DNA of 64,000 bases from Candidatus Borreliella tachyglossi (lineage in GTDB: Bacteria > Spirochaetota > Spirochaetia > Borreliales > Borreliaceae): positions 338,388 through 402,387 of the forward strand of contig NZ_CP025785.1 in assembly GCF_003076595.1 (NCBI RefSeq). The letters run 5' to 3'. The notes under the pieces were generated by a model. The model was not told where the DNA came from. It did not search any database and saw nothing but the letters and a program-made list of their open reading frames with translations. Every line of letters starts with the position of its first letter. The stretch's first letter is position 1. The translations under genes and the position numbers were made by a program. Of the stretch, positions 9,364 to 19,294 are shown in pieces.

Positions 9364-9402
9364 CAAAACTAACAAGAGATAAAAATAAGTAATAAAAAGA
9401 TA

Positions 9403-9440
9403 AACTACTTCTATGGCCTAGGCTATAGAAGTAGTTCTTT
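9403..9440 (+). terminator. Terminator hairpin after oppA2
   Basis: A 16-base arm at 9403-9418 (AACTACTTCTATGGCC) pairs with 9421-9436 around a 2-base centre, with one G-T wobble, and is followed by CTTT. It ends the oppA2 transcript and isolates oppA3. The following gap to 9685 contains no gene that I can recognise; a promoter for oppA3 is expected there but no clear consensus could be chosen. Confidence 0.75.
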
Positions 9441-9685
9441 ATAATATACTAATAACTTTTAAAAGCTACATAAGCACTCTTACATTCGTATTTATCTCTT
9501 ATAAGTTAGTTATTTTTCTAATAGCATCTCGCCTTACAAGTTCACACATGGTACTAATCGAACTTATTATTAGGAACTCCTTTATTAACTAAATTTACAA
9601 GGCTATAAGTCAAATTTTAGATGAAAAATTATTTATGCTTTTTAGCGAAATTGGAATTAACCTTAATGAATAGGAGATAAAATGA

Positions 9686-11272
9686 ATGAAACAAATACAA
9701 TATGTATCTATGTTATTTTCTATAATAACTATTCTAGCCTGCAGCAAGGAGATTGAAAAAGAACCTGCTTCATTTAAAATTAGCTGGGGCGGAGAACCAA
9801 AATCAATAGATCCTCAACTTTCTGAAGAGACGATAGGATCAGCGATAGTTTTGCAAATGTTTAGTGGCATAATGAATATTGATACACAAACTGGAGGTTA
9901 TAAGCCAGGATTAGCTCAATCTTGGGATATATCTGATGATGGTCTTGTATACACATTTCATTTAAGAGAAGGTCTTGTTTGGAGCGATGGTGTTCCTATT
10001 ACTGCTGAGAGCATTAGAAAATCTTACCTTAGAATTTTAGATAAAGAAACGGGCTCACAATATGTTGGTATGCTGAAGCCAACAATCAAAAATGCACAGA
10101 ACTATTTCGATGGCAAGGTAACTGATTCTGAACTTGGCATTAAGGCTTTAAATGACAATACTCTAGAGATAATTCTGGTTAATCCAAAACCTTATTTCCT
10201 TACTATGCTAACACACCAATCATTTATACCAGTGCCAGTTCATGCAATTGAAAAACATGGGCAAAACTGGACAAATCCTGAAAACATAGTTGTCAGTGGA
10301 CCATTTAAACTAAAAGAAAGACTAGTTAATGAAAAAATAATAATTCAGAAAAACGATAAGTACTATAATGCTCCAAGCGTTGAAATAGATGAAGTAGTAT
10401 TTTACACTATAAGAGATAGCTCAACTTCTTATAGGATGTATGAGAATAATGAAATTGATGCTCTTACATCTGGAACCATTCCATACGATTTAATAAAAGA
10501 GATAAAGTTAAGAAATGATCATTACACATCTGCCCTTAATGGTCTTTACTACTTTTCATTTAACACACAAATAAAACCAATAGATGATTCAAGAGTTAGA
10601 GAAGCTTTAACCCTTGCTATTGACAGAGAAACATTAACAGAAAAAGTTCTAAATAATGGTAGTATTGCCACAAGAAGAGTAACTCTCAACTTTAACAACT
10701 ATTCTTACGGTAAAGAATTAAAATTATTTGACCCTGAACGATCAAAAAAATTGCTAGCTGTGGCTGGGTACCCTGACGGTGCGGGTTTCCCTACCCTTAA
10801 ATTAAAATATAATACTAGTGAGAACCATAAGAAAATCTGTGAATTTATTCAAAATCAATGGTCAATGATTTTAAATATTAAGGTTGAACTTGAAAATGAA
10901 GAATGGACTACATTCTTAGCACATAAACAAAGCGGAAATTATGTAATAGCAAGATCTGGCTGGATGGGGGACTATCCGGATCCACTAACCTTTCTAAATT
11001 TATTCCAAAAAGAATTCTCTCATTTTAGTTCATATAAATACTTTAATGAAGAATATGAAAATCTTATTCATAAATCTGATTTTGAATTAGACCCAATAAA
11101 GAGGCAAGATATTTTAAGAAAAGCAGAAGAAATAATAATAGAAAAAGACTTCCCTGTTGCTCCAATATATATATACGCAGGGAATTATCTATTCAGAAAT
11201 GATAAATGGACTGGATGGACTCCTAATATTCTAGAAAGATTTGATTTCTCTGCGCTTAAAAAAATAAAATAA
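9686..11272 (+). CDS. oppA3: Oligopeptide-binding lipoprotein OppA, third copy
   Basis: A 528-residue SBP_bac_5 protein with signal peptide and lipobox ILAC (Cys at residue 19). It is a clear paralogue of the two upstream copies, but unevenly so: the block from about 9886 to 10060 and some later segments are almost identical in nucleotides to oppA1/oppA2, while the N-terminal 45 residues and much of the C-terminal lobe are strongly diverged. Such patchiness suggests gene conversion. The diverged parts probably give a different peptide preference. I use the ATG at 9686, 8 bases after AGGAG (9673-9677); an ATG at 9682 is in another frame. It is separated from oppA2 by a terminator and followed by its own hairpin. 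Confidence 0.93.
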   Translation: MKQIQYVSMLFSIITILACSKEIEKEPASFKISWGGEPKSIDPQLSEETIGSAIVLQMFSGIMNIDTQTGGYKPGLAQSWDISDDGLVYTFHLREGLVWSDGVPITAESIRKSYLRILDKETGSQYVGMLKPTIKNAQNYFDGKVTDSELGIKALNDNTLEIILVNPKPYFLTMLTHQSFIPVPVHAIEKHGQNWTNPENIVVSGPFKLKERLVNEKIIIQKNDKYYNAPSVEIDEVVFYTIRDSSTSYRMYENNEIDALTSGTIPYDLIKEIKLRNDHYTSALNGLYYFSFNTQIKPIDDSRVREALTLAIDRETLTEKVLNNGSIATRRVTLNFNNYSYGKELKLFDPERSKKLLAVAGYPDGAGFPTLKLKYNTSENHKKICEFIQNQWSMILNIKVELENEEWTTFLAHKQSGNYVIARSGWMGDYPDPLTFLNLFQKEFSHFSSYKYFNEEYENLIHKSDFELDPIKRQDILRKAEEIIIEKDFPVAPIYIYAGNYLFRNDKWTGWTPNILERFDFSALKKIK

Positions 11273-11275
11273 TAA

Positions 11276-11322
11276 AACAAATAGACACCTATGAAAATAT
11301 TTTTTATAGATGTCTATTTGTT
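11276..11322 (+). terminator. Terminator-like hairpin after oppA3
   Basis: A 17-base arm at 11276-11292 pairs with 11306-11322 with one mismatch around a T-rich 13-base loop. It starts three bases after the oppA3 stop. No strong T run follows, so it may act as a 3' end stabiliser as much as a terminator. Confidence 0.6.
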
Positions 11323-11346
11323 GATAAACTTAAAAATCTACAAATA

Positions 11347-12027
11347 GTGCTTGCTTTTCAAAGAAATAAAAAGAAAAATATTGTAAAATTGCTATCAAGA
11401 CCTAAAAACAAATTAATAACATTCTCAATAATTGTAATCTCTTGTGTCAAAACAAAAGACGATAAACTATCATTTCAAATATGCATAGAAGGAAAACCGT
11501 TATCCCCTTTTAAGCCACACCTAATCGATAAAACTCTTGGAGCAAATATATTGAATATATATTTTTAGATCTCTTAACATTAAATACAAAAACAGCATAG
11601 CTTAAAGCAGGGTTAGTTAAATCTTAGGGTATATGATAATGAATTCGTATGCACATCCTACATCTAAAATAGGTCTCGTTTGGTGCGATGGTGTTCCTAT
11701 TACTTCTGAAAGGATTAGTCAGTCACTAATACATGTATCATTTGTACCAGTACAAATCCATATTATTGAAAAGCATGGGAAAACCTGGACAAAGCCTGAA
11801 AATATAGTTGTTAGTGAGCCATTCAAATTACAGCAAAGAGTACCAAACGATAAAAATAACACTTATAAGCATCATAAATGCTATAATAAGAAATAAGTTG
11901 AACTAGAAGTATTTGTATATATACAATCCTGGACATTACCCATCAAAAATGATAAATGAACTGGATAGATTCCTAATCTCTCAGGTATATATTATCTGTT
12001 TAAAATAAAATCAGCTCAAAAATCTTA
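11347..12027 (+). pseudogene. Decayed fourth oppA gene
   Basis: Fragments of an OppA protein are readable in order but in different frames. The first, from about 11347, has a signal-like segment with VISC and IEGKPLSPFKPHLIDKTLGANIL, matching the N-terminus of OppA3. The stretch 11568-11640 still resembles NTKTA...LKAGLVKS but with stop codons. From 11669 GLVWCDGVPITSERI is followed directly by the HVSFVPVQIHIIEKHGKTW segment, so a stretch corresponding to some 60 residues is missing, and the middle and most of the C-terminal lobe are gone as well. The region ends with a remnant of NDKWTGWTPN (two stop codons inside) near 11948-11980. It cannot make a functional binding protein. It records that this locus once held four oppA copies. 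The intergenic DNA after it leads to two hairpins before oppB. Confidence 0.85.
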
Positions 12028-12122
12028 AACTTAAATCCTACAATTAATATATAAATTACAGAATATAGCATAATATATAGATATATATAACACAGAGAAA
12101 TTATTAATTTTAACTTGCAAAA

Positions 12123-12171
12123 TAACACATTATATTTAATAATATTCAACATTATTAAATATAATGTGTTA
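12123..12171 (+). promoter_or_regulatory. Perfect 21-bp inverted repeat upstream of oppB (first hairpin)
   Basis: Arms 12123-12143 and 12151-12171 are exact reverse complements around the 7-base loop ATTCAAC. The arms are AT-rich with an ACACATTATATTTAATAAT core. There is no T run on the plus strand, so a simple terminator is not the best explanation. It lies 56-104 bases before the oppB start and could be an attenuator, an operator or an mRNA processing or stabilising hairpin. Confidence 0.65.
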
Positions 12172-12176
12172 AAATA

Positions 12177-12213
12177 ATCAATTATATAGGTTTGAAAAAC
12201 CTATATAATTGAT
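12177..12213 (+). promoter_or_regulatory. Perfect 17-bp hairpin abutting the oppB ribosome binding site
   Basis: Arms 12177-12193 and 12197-12213 are exact reverse complements with a 3-base GAA loop; in RNA this is a very stable hairpin. It ends three bases before the AAGGAG ribosome binding site (12216-12221) of oppB. Its position suggests an effect on oppB translation or on the 5' end stability of the oppBCDF transcript. Confidence 0.65.
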
Positions 12214-12226
12214 ATAAGGAGCAATT

Positions 12227-13147
12227 ATGTTAAGGTTTACCGTGCAAAAATTACTAGAAACAATCCCAACTTTAATCGCAATAACATTTTTATGCTTTTT
12301 GATAATGAGACTTGCTCCCGGAAATCCATTTGATTCTGAGAAACCTATTGATCCTCAAGTAAAAGAAAAACTCATGCAAAAATACCATCTTGATAAACCT
12401 TTTTATATTCAAGCTTACTATTACATCACTGGTGTTTTAAGGGGAGACCTTGGGCCATCATTGAAGAAGAAAGACTTAACTGTCAATCAATACATAACAT
12501 TAGGATTCCCTAAATCACTGACAATCGGAATAGTAAGCTTAATAATCTCACTAATGCTTGGAACTCTGTTAGGTACATTAGCGGCAATTAAAAAAAACAC
12601 TCGTACCGATTATATAATAAGAATAGTAGCAATATTCGGAATTTCTGTACCAACCTTCGTAACTGGTCCTATTTTGCAATATTTTCTATCTGTAAAGTTA
12701 GGATTATTTTATACTTCTGGGTGGATTTCAGAACGCGGTGGTCTTTCAAATTTAGTTATGCCTATATTAACAATGAGTTTGCCGTATACAGCCATTTTTA
12801 CACGAATACTTAGAGGTTCTATGTTGGAAATATTAAAAAGCGACTTTGTAAGGACAGCAAGGGCTAAAGGCCTAAGTTTTCATGTAATAATCAGAAAGCA
12901 CGTGTTGGTAGGCGCAATACTTCCTCTAGTGAGCTATATAGGTCCTGCATTTGCTGGCATAATTTCTGGTAGCATGGTTATCGAACAAATATTTAGAATT
13001 GCTGGGATGGGTATGTTTACAGTAGAAGCATCCTTAAACAGGGATTATCCACTATTAATGGGTTCAATTTTAGTATACTCAACATTATTACTTATTTCTA
13101 TTTTAGCATCTGATATTACTTATAAAAGACTTGACCCAAGGACATAG
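12227..13147 (+). CDS. oppB: Oligopeptide ABC transporter permease OppB
   Basis: A 306-residue inner membrane permease of the BPD_transp_1 family with about six transmembrane helices. The N-terminal LLETIPTLIAITFLCFLIMRLAPGNPF segment is typical of OppB/DppB, and the cytoplasmic EAA loop that contacts the ATPases is visible as DFVRTARAKGLSFHVIIRKHVL (about residues 206-227). It forms the transmembrane channel with OppC. Translation starts at ATG behind AAGGAG directly after the hairpin at 12177-12213. It heads the oppBCDF operon: 12 bases separate it from oppC. Confidence 0.95.
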   Translation: MLRFTVQKLLETIPTLIAITFLCFLIMRLAPGNPFDSEKPIDPQVKEKLMQKYHLDKPFYIQAYYYITGVLRGDLGPSLKKKDLTVNQYITLGFPKSLTIGIVSLIISLMLGTLLGTLAAIKKNTRTDYIIRIVAIFGISVPTFVTGPILQYFLSVKLGLFYTSGWISERGGLSNLVMPILTMSLPYTAIFTRILRGSMLEILKSDFVRTARAKGLSFHVIIRKHVLVGAILPLVSYIGPAFAGIISGSMVIEQIFRIAGMGMFTVEASLNRDYPLLMGSILVYSTLLLISILASDITYKRLDPRT

Positions 13148-13159
13148 GAGAATAATAAA

Positions 13160-14212
13160 ATGAGTGAATATGAAAAAAAAGACCTCTCATGTGAATTACA
13201 TACATCTCGCAAAAGAGCTTGGTTAAGGTTTAAGGAAAACAAACTTGCATTTATGAGCATATTTGTAATTGGTTTTTACGTACTCATTGCAATATTTCAA
13301 CCAATACTGCCAATACACAAATACTATACGCAAGTAGTAGAACATGCTGATTTACCTCCATCTTTTAGACATGCTGGAGAGCTTTGGTATGAAAAGGAAC
13401 TTTATTTTATAAAAAAATTATCAGAAAAAGAAAAACGAGGAATAAATGAAGAAGAACAGGCAAAGCTAAACGAAATAAAAAGAAAGATAGAAACTGAAGT
13501 CCAACAAATTGACGGAAAAGAAGTTCAAATACACAAAAGAGTATACTTACTAGGAACAGACAGTCTTGGACGAGACTTGCTTGCAAGAATAATACAGGGA
13601 AGTCAAATATCAATATCTGTAGGATTTATTGGAGCATTTATAGCAATGATAATAGGTTCCATAGTAGGTGCAATTGCAGGATTTTTTGGTGGAATCCTAG
13701 ACAGAGTAATAACCAAAATAATAGAAGTTCTTTATATTTTACCCACTTTACTTGTCATAATCACATTAATGACTATTATGGAAAGGAATATTATAGGACT
13801 ATTTATAGCAATCAGCATTATGTCATGGCTAATAATTGCTAGAGTCGTGAGAGGGCAAGTACAATCACTTGCAAAATCTGAATTTATACAAGTAGCTAGA
13901 ACACTAGGCGCAACGAATAGAAGAATGATACTTAATCATTTAATTCCTAATAGCTTGGGTATGATAGTAATACTTACAACAATGAATGTACCATCATTTA
14001 TCATGCTTGAATCATTCTTGTCATTTCTAGGTCTTGGAATATCAGCACCAATGACTAGCTGGGGAGAATTGGTAAAAAATGGAATTCCTACATTTGTTGA
14101 ATACCCATGGAAAATTTTTATTCCAGCAACAGTCATGACAACATTCTTATTGTTTATGAACTTTTTAGGTGACGGATTAAGAGATGCATTTGATCCGAAA
14201 GACAACCTTTAG
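13160..14212 (+). CDS. oppC: Oligopeptide ABC transporter permease OppC
   Basis: A 350-residue permease, the partner of OppB. After a short cytoplasmic start and first transmembrane helix (LAFMSIFVIGFYVLIAIFQPILP) there is a long charged periplasmic segment (about residues 60-125, many Glu and Lys), longer than in most OppC proteins. The conserved GTDSLGRDLLARII motif precedes the transport domain with five more helices, and the EAA loop reads EFIQVARTLGATNRRMILNHLIPN. TAG stop and oppD ribosome binding site overlap (14210-14215). Confidence 0.95.
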   Translation: MSEYEKKDLSCELHTSRKRAWLRFKENKLAFMSIFVIGFYVLIAIFQPILPIHKYYTQVVEHADLPPSFRHAGELWYEKELYFIKKLSEKEKRGINEEEQAKLNEIKRKIETEVQQIDGKEVQIHKRVYLLGTDSLGRDLLARIIQGSQISISVGFIGAFIAMIIGSIVGAIAGFFGGILDRVITKIIEVLYILPTLLVIITLMTIMERNIIGLFIAISIMSWLIIARVVRGQVQSLAKSEFIQVARTLGATNRRMILNHLIPNSLGMIVILTTMNVPSFIMLESFLSFLGLGISAPMTSWGELVKNGIPTFVEYPWKIFIPATVMTTFLLFMNFLGDGLRDAFDPKDNL

Positions 14213-14222
14213 GAGCAATCAA

Positions 14223-15095
14223 ATGAAAGAAGACTACATACTGGACATAAGAAATTTATCAGTTGAGTTTAAATTAAAGCATACGACAATATATCCTGTA
14301 AACAATATAAACTTAAAAATTAAAAAAGGCGAAATTAGGGCCATTGTTGGAGAATCTGGTAGTGGAAAATCTGTAACAAGCATGGCAATATTAAAACTAT
14401 TACCTGAACTGACAACAATATACAAAAACGGAGAAATACTATTTGAAGATCAAGATTTGCTGAAGCTTAGCGAAAAAGAGCTTCAAAGTATTAGAGGTAA
14501 TAAAATAGCAATGATATTCCAGGATCCAATGACTTCTTTAAATCCATATTTAAGAGTATCTACGCAAATTGAAGAGACAATAATGCTACATCAAAAATTA
14601 GATAAAAACACAGCAAAGAAAAAAGCAATAGAAATGCTAAAAACCGTTGGGGTTGTAAACGCAGAAGAAAGAATAGAGCATTACCCGCATCAATTCTCAG
14701 GGGGAATGAGACAAAGGGTTATGATTGCAATGGCTTTAAGTTGTCATCCATCACTATTAATCGCAGATGAACCTACTACAGCTCTTGACGTTACAATTCA
14801 GGAACAAATATTACTACTTATTAAAAGTTTATCTAAAAAGTTCAATACTTCAACAATACTAATAACTCATGACTTGGCTGTAGTTGCTGAAATTTGCGAT
14901 ACAGTATCTGTAATGTACCAAGGCAACTTTGTAGAAGAAGGCACAGTAGAAGCGATATTTAAAAACCCTCAACATCCATACACAATTGGTCTTTTAAAAT
15001 CAATACTTACTCTAGACCAAAATCCAAATGAAAAACTTTATTCAATTAAAGAAAATCCTATTGAAATAACTACAAGTAACATTGAGGAGCATTAA
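14223..15095 (+). CDS. oppD: Oligopeptide ABC transporter ATPase OppD
   Basis: ATP-binding subunit, about 290 residues. Walker A GESGSGKS, Q-loop FQDPMTSLNP, ABC signature FSGGMRQRVMIAMAL, Walker B LLIADEPTTALD and H-loop ITHD are all intact. The C-terminal NPQHPYTIGLL segment is typical of oligopeptide/dipeptide ATPases. I choose the ATG at 14223, which has AGGAG at 14211-14215; the frame is open upstream but has no ribosome binding site and would overlap oppC. It pairs with OppF on the cytoplasmic side. Compared with OppF it lacks a full C-terminal cysteine cluster. The TAA stop is directly followed by the oppF ATG. Confidence 0.95.
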   Translation: MKEDYILDIRNLSVEFKLKHTTIYPVNNINLKIKKGEIRAIVGESGSGKSVTSMAILKLLPELTTIYKNGEILFEDQDLLKLSEKELQSIRGNKIAMIFQDPMTSLNPYLRVSTQIEETIMLHQKLDKNTAKKKAIEMLKTVGVVNAEERIEHYPHQFSGGMRQRVMIAMALSCHPSLLIADEPTTALDVTIQEQILLLIKSLSKKFNTSTILITHDLAVVAEICDTVSVMYQGNFVEEGTVEAIFKNPQHPYTIGLLKSILTLDQNPNEKLYSIKENPIEITTSNIEEH

Positions 15096-16073
15096 ATGAA
15101 CAATGGACAAGATATAATTCTTAAAGTAGAAAACTTAGTACAAACATTCACAATTGGAGAAGACTTCTTATTTTGGAAAAATAAACGCAAGGTAAACGCT
15201 GTAAACGATATTAGTTTTGAAGTTGAACGCAATAAAACATTAGGTCTTGTTGGTGAGTCGGGATGTGGTAAATCAACAACTTTAAGATCCATAATGCAAC
15301 TCTATACACCAACATCTGGGAGTATATATTTCAATGGTAAAGATATTACTCAACTTTCAAGAAGAGAACTTCTTAAAACAAAAAAAGACATGCAGATGGT
15401 ATTTCAAGACCCACATACATCTCTTAATCCAAGAATGACAATAAGAGAAATAATAGCAGAACCATTAATTATATACAACGAAAATAAAATTCTTCCAAGG
15501 ACAAAAAAAGAAATAGAAAAGAGAGTAGATGAACTGATGGACATTACTGAACTGGAAAAAAGTATGCTATCTAGGTATCCACACGAATTTTCAGGCGGTC
15601 AAAGACAGAGAATAGGAATAGCCAGAGCACTTGCTCTTAATCCTAAACTTTTACTTCTAGATGAAGCTGTATCTGCGTTAGATGTATCCATTCGAGCTCA
15701 AATTCTAAATCTACTTAAGGATTTACAAAAAGAATTAAATTTGTCTTATCTTTTTATCTCACACGACTTAGCAGTAGTAAAATACATGAGCGATAAAATT
15801 GCTGTAATGTATCTGGGAGTCATCTTAGAGATTGCGCCTAGAGAAATTTTATTTTCAAATCCTATACATCCATACACCAAAACATTAATAGCATCTATTC
15901 CCGAAATTGATCCTGAAAAAAGAAAAAACAAAACTATCAAACTTGATGAACCTTCTTTGGCAAACATGCGAAACACAACCTTAACAAAAAATGCACCACT
16001 TGAGGAATTGGAAAAGGATCATTTTGTGTCTAAGTATCTTTTTGATGAAATGCATAGCCTACTTAATACTTAG
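15096..16073 (+). CDS. oppF: Oligopeptide ABC transporter ATPase OppF
   Basis: Second ATP-binding subunit, 325 residues. Walker A GESGCGKS, Q-loop FQDPHTSLNP, signature FSGGQRQRIGIARAL, Walker B LLLLDEAVSALD (with Ala in place of the more usual Pro after DE) and H-loop ISHDLAVV are present; NPIHPYTKTLIASIPEIDP is the usual family C-terminal motif. ATG follows the oppD stop without a gap, with GAGGAG upstream, indicating translational coupling. It is the last gene of the opp operon, ending at the hairpin shared with the P26-like gene. Confidence 0.95.
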   Translation: MNNGQDIILKVENLVQTFTIGEDFLFWKNKRKVNAVNDISFEVERNKTLGLVGESGCGKSTTLRSIMQLYTPTSGSIYFNGKDITQLSRRELLKTKKDMQMVFQDPHTSLNPRMTIREIIAEPLIIYNENKILPRTKKEIEKRVDELMDITELEKSMLSRYPHEFSGGQRQRIGIARALALNPKLLLLDEAVSALDVSIRAQILNLLKDLQKELNLSYLFISHDLAVVKYMSDKIAVMYLGVILEIAPREILFSNPIHPYTKTLIASIPEIDPEKRKNKTIKLDEPSLANMRNTTLTKNAPLEELEKDHFVSKYLFDEMHSLLNT

Positions 16074-16093
16074 TTTTTGCTATTAAACATCAA

Positions 16094-16130
16094 TTCTTAT
16101 TTTGCTAATTATTTATTATCAAAATAAGAA
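16094..16130. terminator. Shared hairpin between oppF and the convergent P26-like gene
   Basis: TTCTTATTTTG (16094-16104) pairs exactly with 16120-16130 around a 15-base AT-rich loop. The stop codon of the minus-strand gene (16109-16111) lies inside the loop. T runs exist on both sides, so it can serve both convergent transcripts. Confidence 0.6.
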
Positions 16131-16870
16131 ACTTCGAAATCTATTTTGTTGTCGATACCTTGAACAAAATAAAGATTAATTCTATTAATATTATTCTTAT
16201 CTATAACTTTATTTCCAGAATCAACAAAATAATAATAAATCCTACCTCTAGGAAGATCCTTAAGCTTAATAGTATACACTCCTTTATTATGTTCCTGCTC
16301 AATTAATCTATTTAAAAATGGATTAAAATTATTGAAGTTACCCGCTATTGTAACAATCTGACCAGGGCGCCCTATGTAAAAAATTTCAACTTCTCTACTG
16401 TCATAAGAACCAATTGGATTTCGTAAAGAAACATAACTAGATTTTATTCCTAAAATATCAATTATAGAAAATGGTATTAAATCTTTATCATAAACTACAT
16501 TCTTATTATATTCATCATTTGTCCAAACACCATCTATAACAAGTCTATACTTGATTTTATCAAGTCCATGCGGAAGACTTACCTTTACAAAAAAAAGTCC
16601 ATACTGATTCTTTTGAAATAAGTACTTTTTTGAATAGCCGTCAAAATCAAAAGCAGCGAAAATCTTAAGAATTCCCTTATCAGGCGGATAAAACATAATG
16701 ACTCTCTTAGAGTCAACAACTGGAGTCAAATTATCCTGTCTTGTTGAAACCTCTAAAAATTCACTTAAAGATAAATCAAAATTTTTAACTACATAACTTT
16801 CTGAATAAACATTACTAATGCTTACAAAAGACAGTACGAAATAAAACAAATACCACAAAACTTTTTGCAT
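16109..16870 (-). CDS. Secreted P26-like protein with two E-set (CBM48-like) domains
   Basis: The 253-residue protein starts with a signal peptide (residues 1-23, ending NVYSES). The body looks like two immunoglobulin-like E-set domains. The second, at about 160-222, reads VEIFYIGRPGQIVTIAGNFNNF and later GVYTIKLKDLPRGRIYYYFVDSG, which closely resembles the AMPK-glycogen-binding/CBM48 pattern. The first, at about 57-125, has a similar layout (ILKIFAAFDFDGYSKKYLF, KYRLVIDGVWTNDEYNKN). The B. burgdorferi equivalent is annotated as P26. Whether it binds a polysaccharide is unknown. It diverges from enolase (123-base gap) and converges with oppF. Confidence 0.8.
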   Translation of the reverse strand: MQKVLWYLFYFVLSFVSISNVYSESYVVKNFDLSLSEFLEVSTRQDNLTPVVDSKRVIMFYPPDKGILKIFAAFDFDGYSKKYLFQKNQYGLFFVKVSLPHGLDKIKYRLVIDGVWTNDEYNKNVVYDKDLIPFSIIDILGIKSSYVSLRNPIGSYDSREVEIFYIGRPGQIVTIAGNFNNFNPFLNRLIEQEHNKGVYTIKLKDLPRGRIYYYFVDSGNKVIDKNNINRINLYFVQGIDNKIDFEVSYFDNK

Positions 16871-16963
16871 AATTTAGCTGAAAAATCCAGTAAACAATTC
16901 TTTTATCAAGATACTACACATTTATTTTATTTATTATTATACTGAAAATATATATTAAAGTAA

Positions 16964-18295
<1,332 letters not shown>

Positions 18296-18298
18296 CTT

Positions 18299-18320
18299 AA
18301 GCCCTCGAAGGAGGGCTTTT
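18299..18320 (+). terminator. Enolase terminator
   Basis: The GC-rich stem GCCCTC (18301-18306) with GAGGGC (18311-18316), loop GAAG and trailing TTTT is a textbook intrinsic terminator four bases after the enolase stop. The rpsI stop (minus strand) is at 18342, so it also separates the convergent transcripts. Confidence 0.9.
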
Positions 18321-18341
18321 CCATAAAATAGGTATAAATAC

Positions 18342-18752
18342 TTATCTTTTTGAAAATTGGAAGCTCTTTCTAGCTTTCTTCCTACCAAACTTTTTACGCT
18401 CAACCTTTCTTGAATCTCGTGTCAAAAATCCATTAGATTTTAAAACCACCCTATGTCCTTCATCAAGATCATAAAGAGCTCTTGCAATGCCATGCCTAAT
18501 AGCACCAGCCTGACCTGAAATGCCACCCCCATAAATGTTAATATAAAGATTATATTTTCCAAGAGTATTTGTTAAAACCAATGGAGACAAAGCAATTGTC
18601 CTTAAATTTTCAAGTTGAATATAAGACCCAAAATCTCTACTATTAATCTTAATCTCACCCTTACCGTCTCTAATATAAACCCTAGCAACAGAAGACTTTC
18701 TCCTTCCTGTACCCATTGCTAAATTAATACCCTTAACATTTGACTTTGTCAT
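18342..18752 (-). CDS. rpsI: 30S ribosomal protein S9
   Basis: 136 residues. The segments [38 protein letters not shown] and the basic C-terminal tail [22 protein letters not shown] identify S9; the tail ends in the conserved Lys-Arg that reaches the P-site tRNA. Its ATG overlaps the rplM stop by 4 bases, giving the common rplM-rpsI coupled pair. Confidence 0.97.
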   Translation of the reverse strand: MTKSNVKGINLAMGTGRRKSSVARVYIRDGKGEIKINSRDFGSYIQLENLRTIALSPLVLTNTLGKYNLYINIYGGGISGQAGAIRHGIARALYDLDEGHRVVLKSNGFLTRDSRKVERKKFGRKKARKSFQFSKR

Positions 18753-19213
18753 CTTTCCTCTCTATAATGTGATTCTAATTTACAAGGAGTTTGAGCTTTA
18801 AGAGTGTGCTCAGAACCAGCAAAAACTCTAAGATTTCTAAAAAGCTCACGTCCCAAAGGCCCCTTTGGCAACATACCCTTAACAGCTATTTCAAGGGGTG
18901 CAGTCGGCTTCCTCTCAGATAATGTTCTAAAAGTGTCAGAATAAAGACCCCCAGGATATCTCGAATGCCTATAATAAATTTTCTGAGAATATTTCTTACC
19001 TGTAAGTCTAATCTTTGAAGCATTAATAATTATAACATTATCACCCAAATCTTGGTGTGGTGTATAATAAGGTTTATGTTTACCTCTCAAAATTCTAACA
19101 GCTTCTGTAGCAATTCTACCAAGGACCTTATCAGCCGCATCAATTACATACCATTTTTTCTCTATATACTTTGGCTTAATCCATATTGTCTTATTATTCG
19201 TTACCCTATTCAT
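18749..19213 (-). CDS. rplM: 50S ribosomal protein L13
   Basis: About 154 residues from the ATG at 19213. L13 hallmarks: [51 protein letters not shown] and [28 protein letters not shown] 21 bases further upstream (19234) is in frame, but it has no ribosome binding site, while its own GTGGGGGC sequence can act as one for the ATG at 19213; known L13 proteins also start near here. The last approximately 15 residues are a Borrelia-type extension. It is cotranscribed with rpsI. Confidence 0.95.
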   Translation of the reverse strand: MNRVTNNKTIWIKPKYIEKKWYVIDAADKVLGRIATEAVRILRGKHKPYYTPHQDLGDNVIIINASKIRLTGKKYSQKIYYRHSRYPGGLYSDTFRTLSERKPTAPLEIAVKGMLPKGPLGRELFRNLRVFAGSEHTLKAQTPCKLESHYREER

Positions 19214-19294
19214 AATAATATATATAGCCCCCACTTAGATATTCTACAAAATCATACTTTCTTATTGTATTATTTGTAAGCTACCCTGTCAATA

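Noticed and set aside
9441..9685. Possible degraded gene upstream of oppA3
   Set aside because: Translations in all frames showed no match to OppA or any other family that I recognise.
14184..14222. Upstream start of oppD overlapping oppC
   Set aside because: No ribosome binding site and an unnatural N-terminus; the start at 14223 has AGGAG and matches OppD proteins.
19214..19234. GTG start for L13 seven codons further upstream
   Set aside because: No ribosome binding site; known L13 starts agree with the ATG at 19213.
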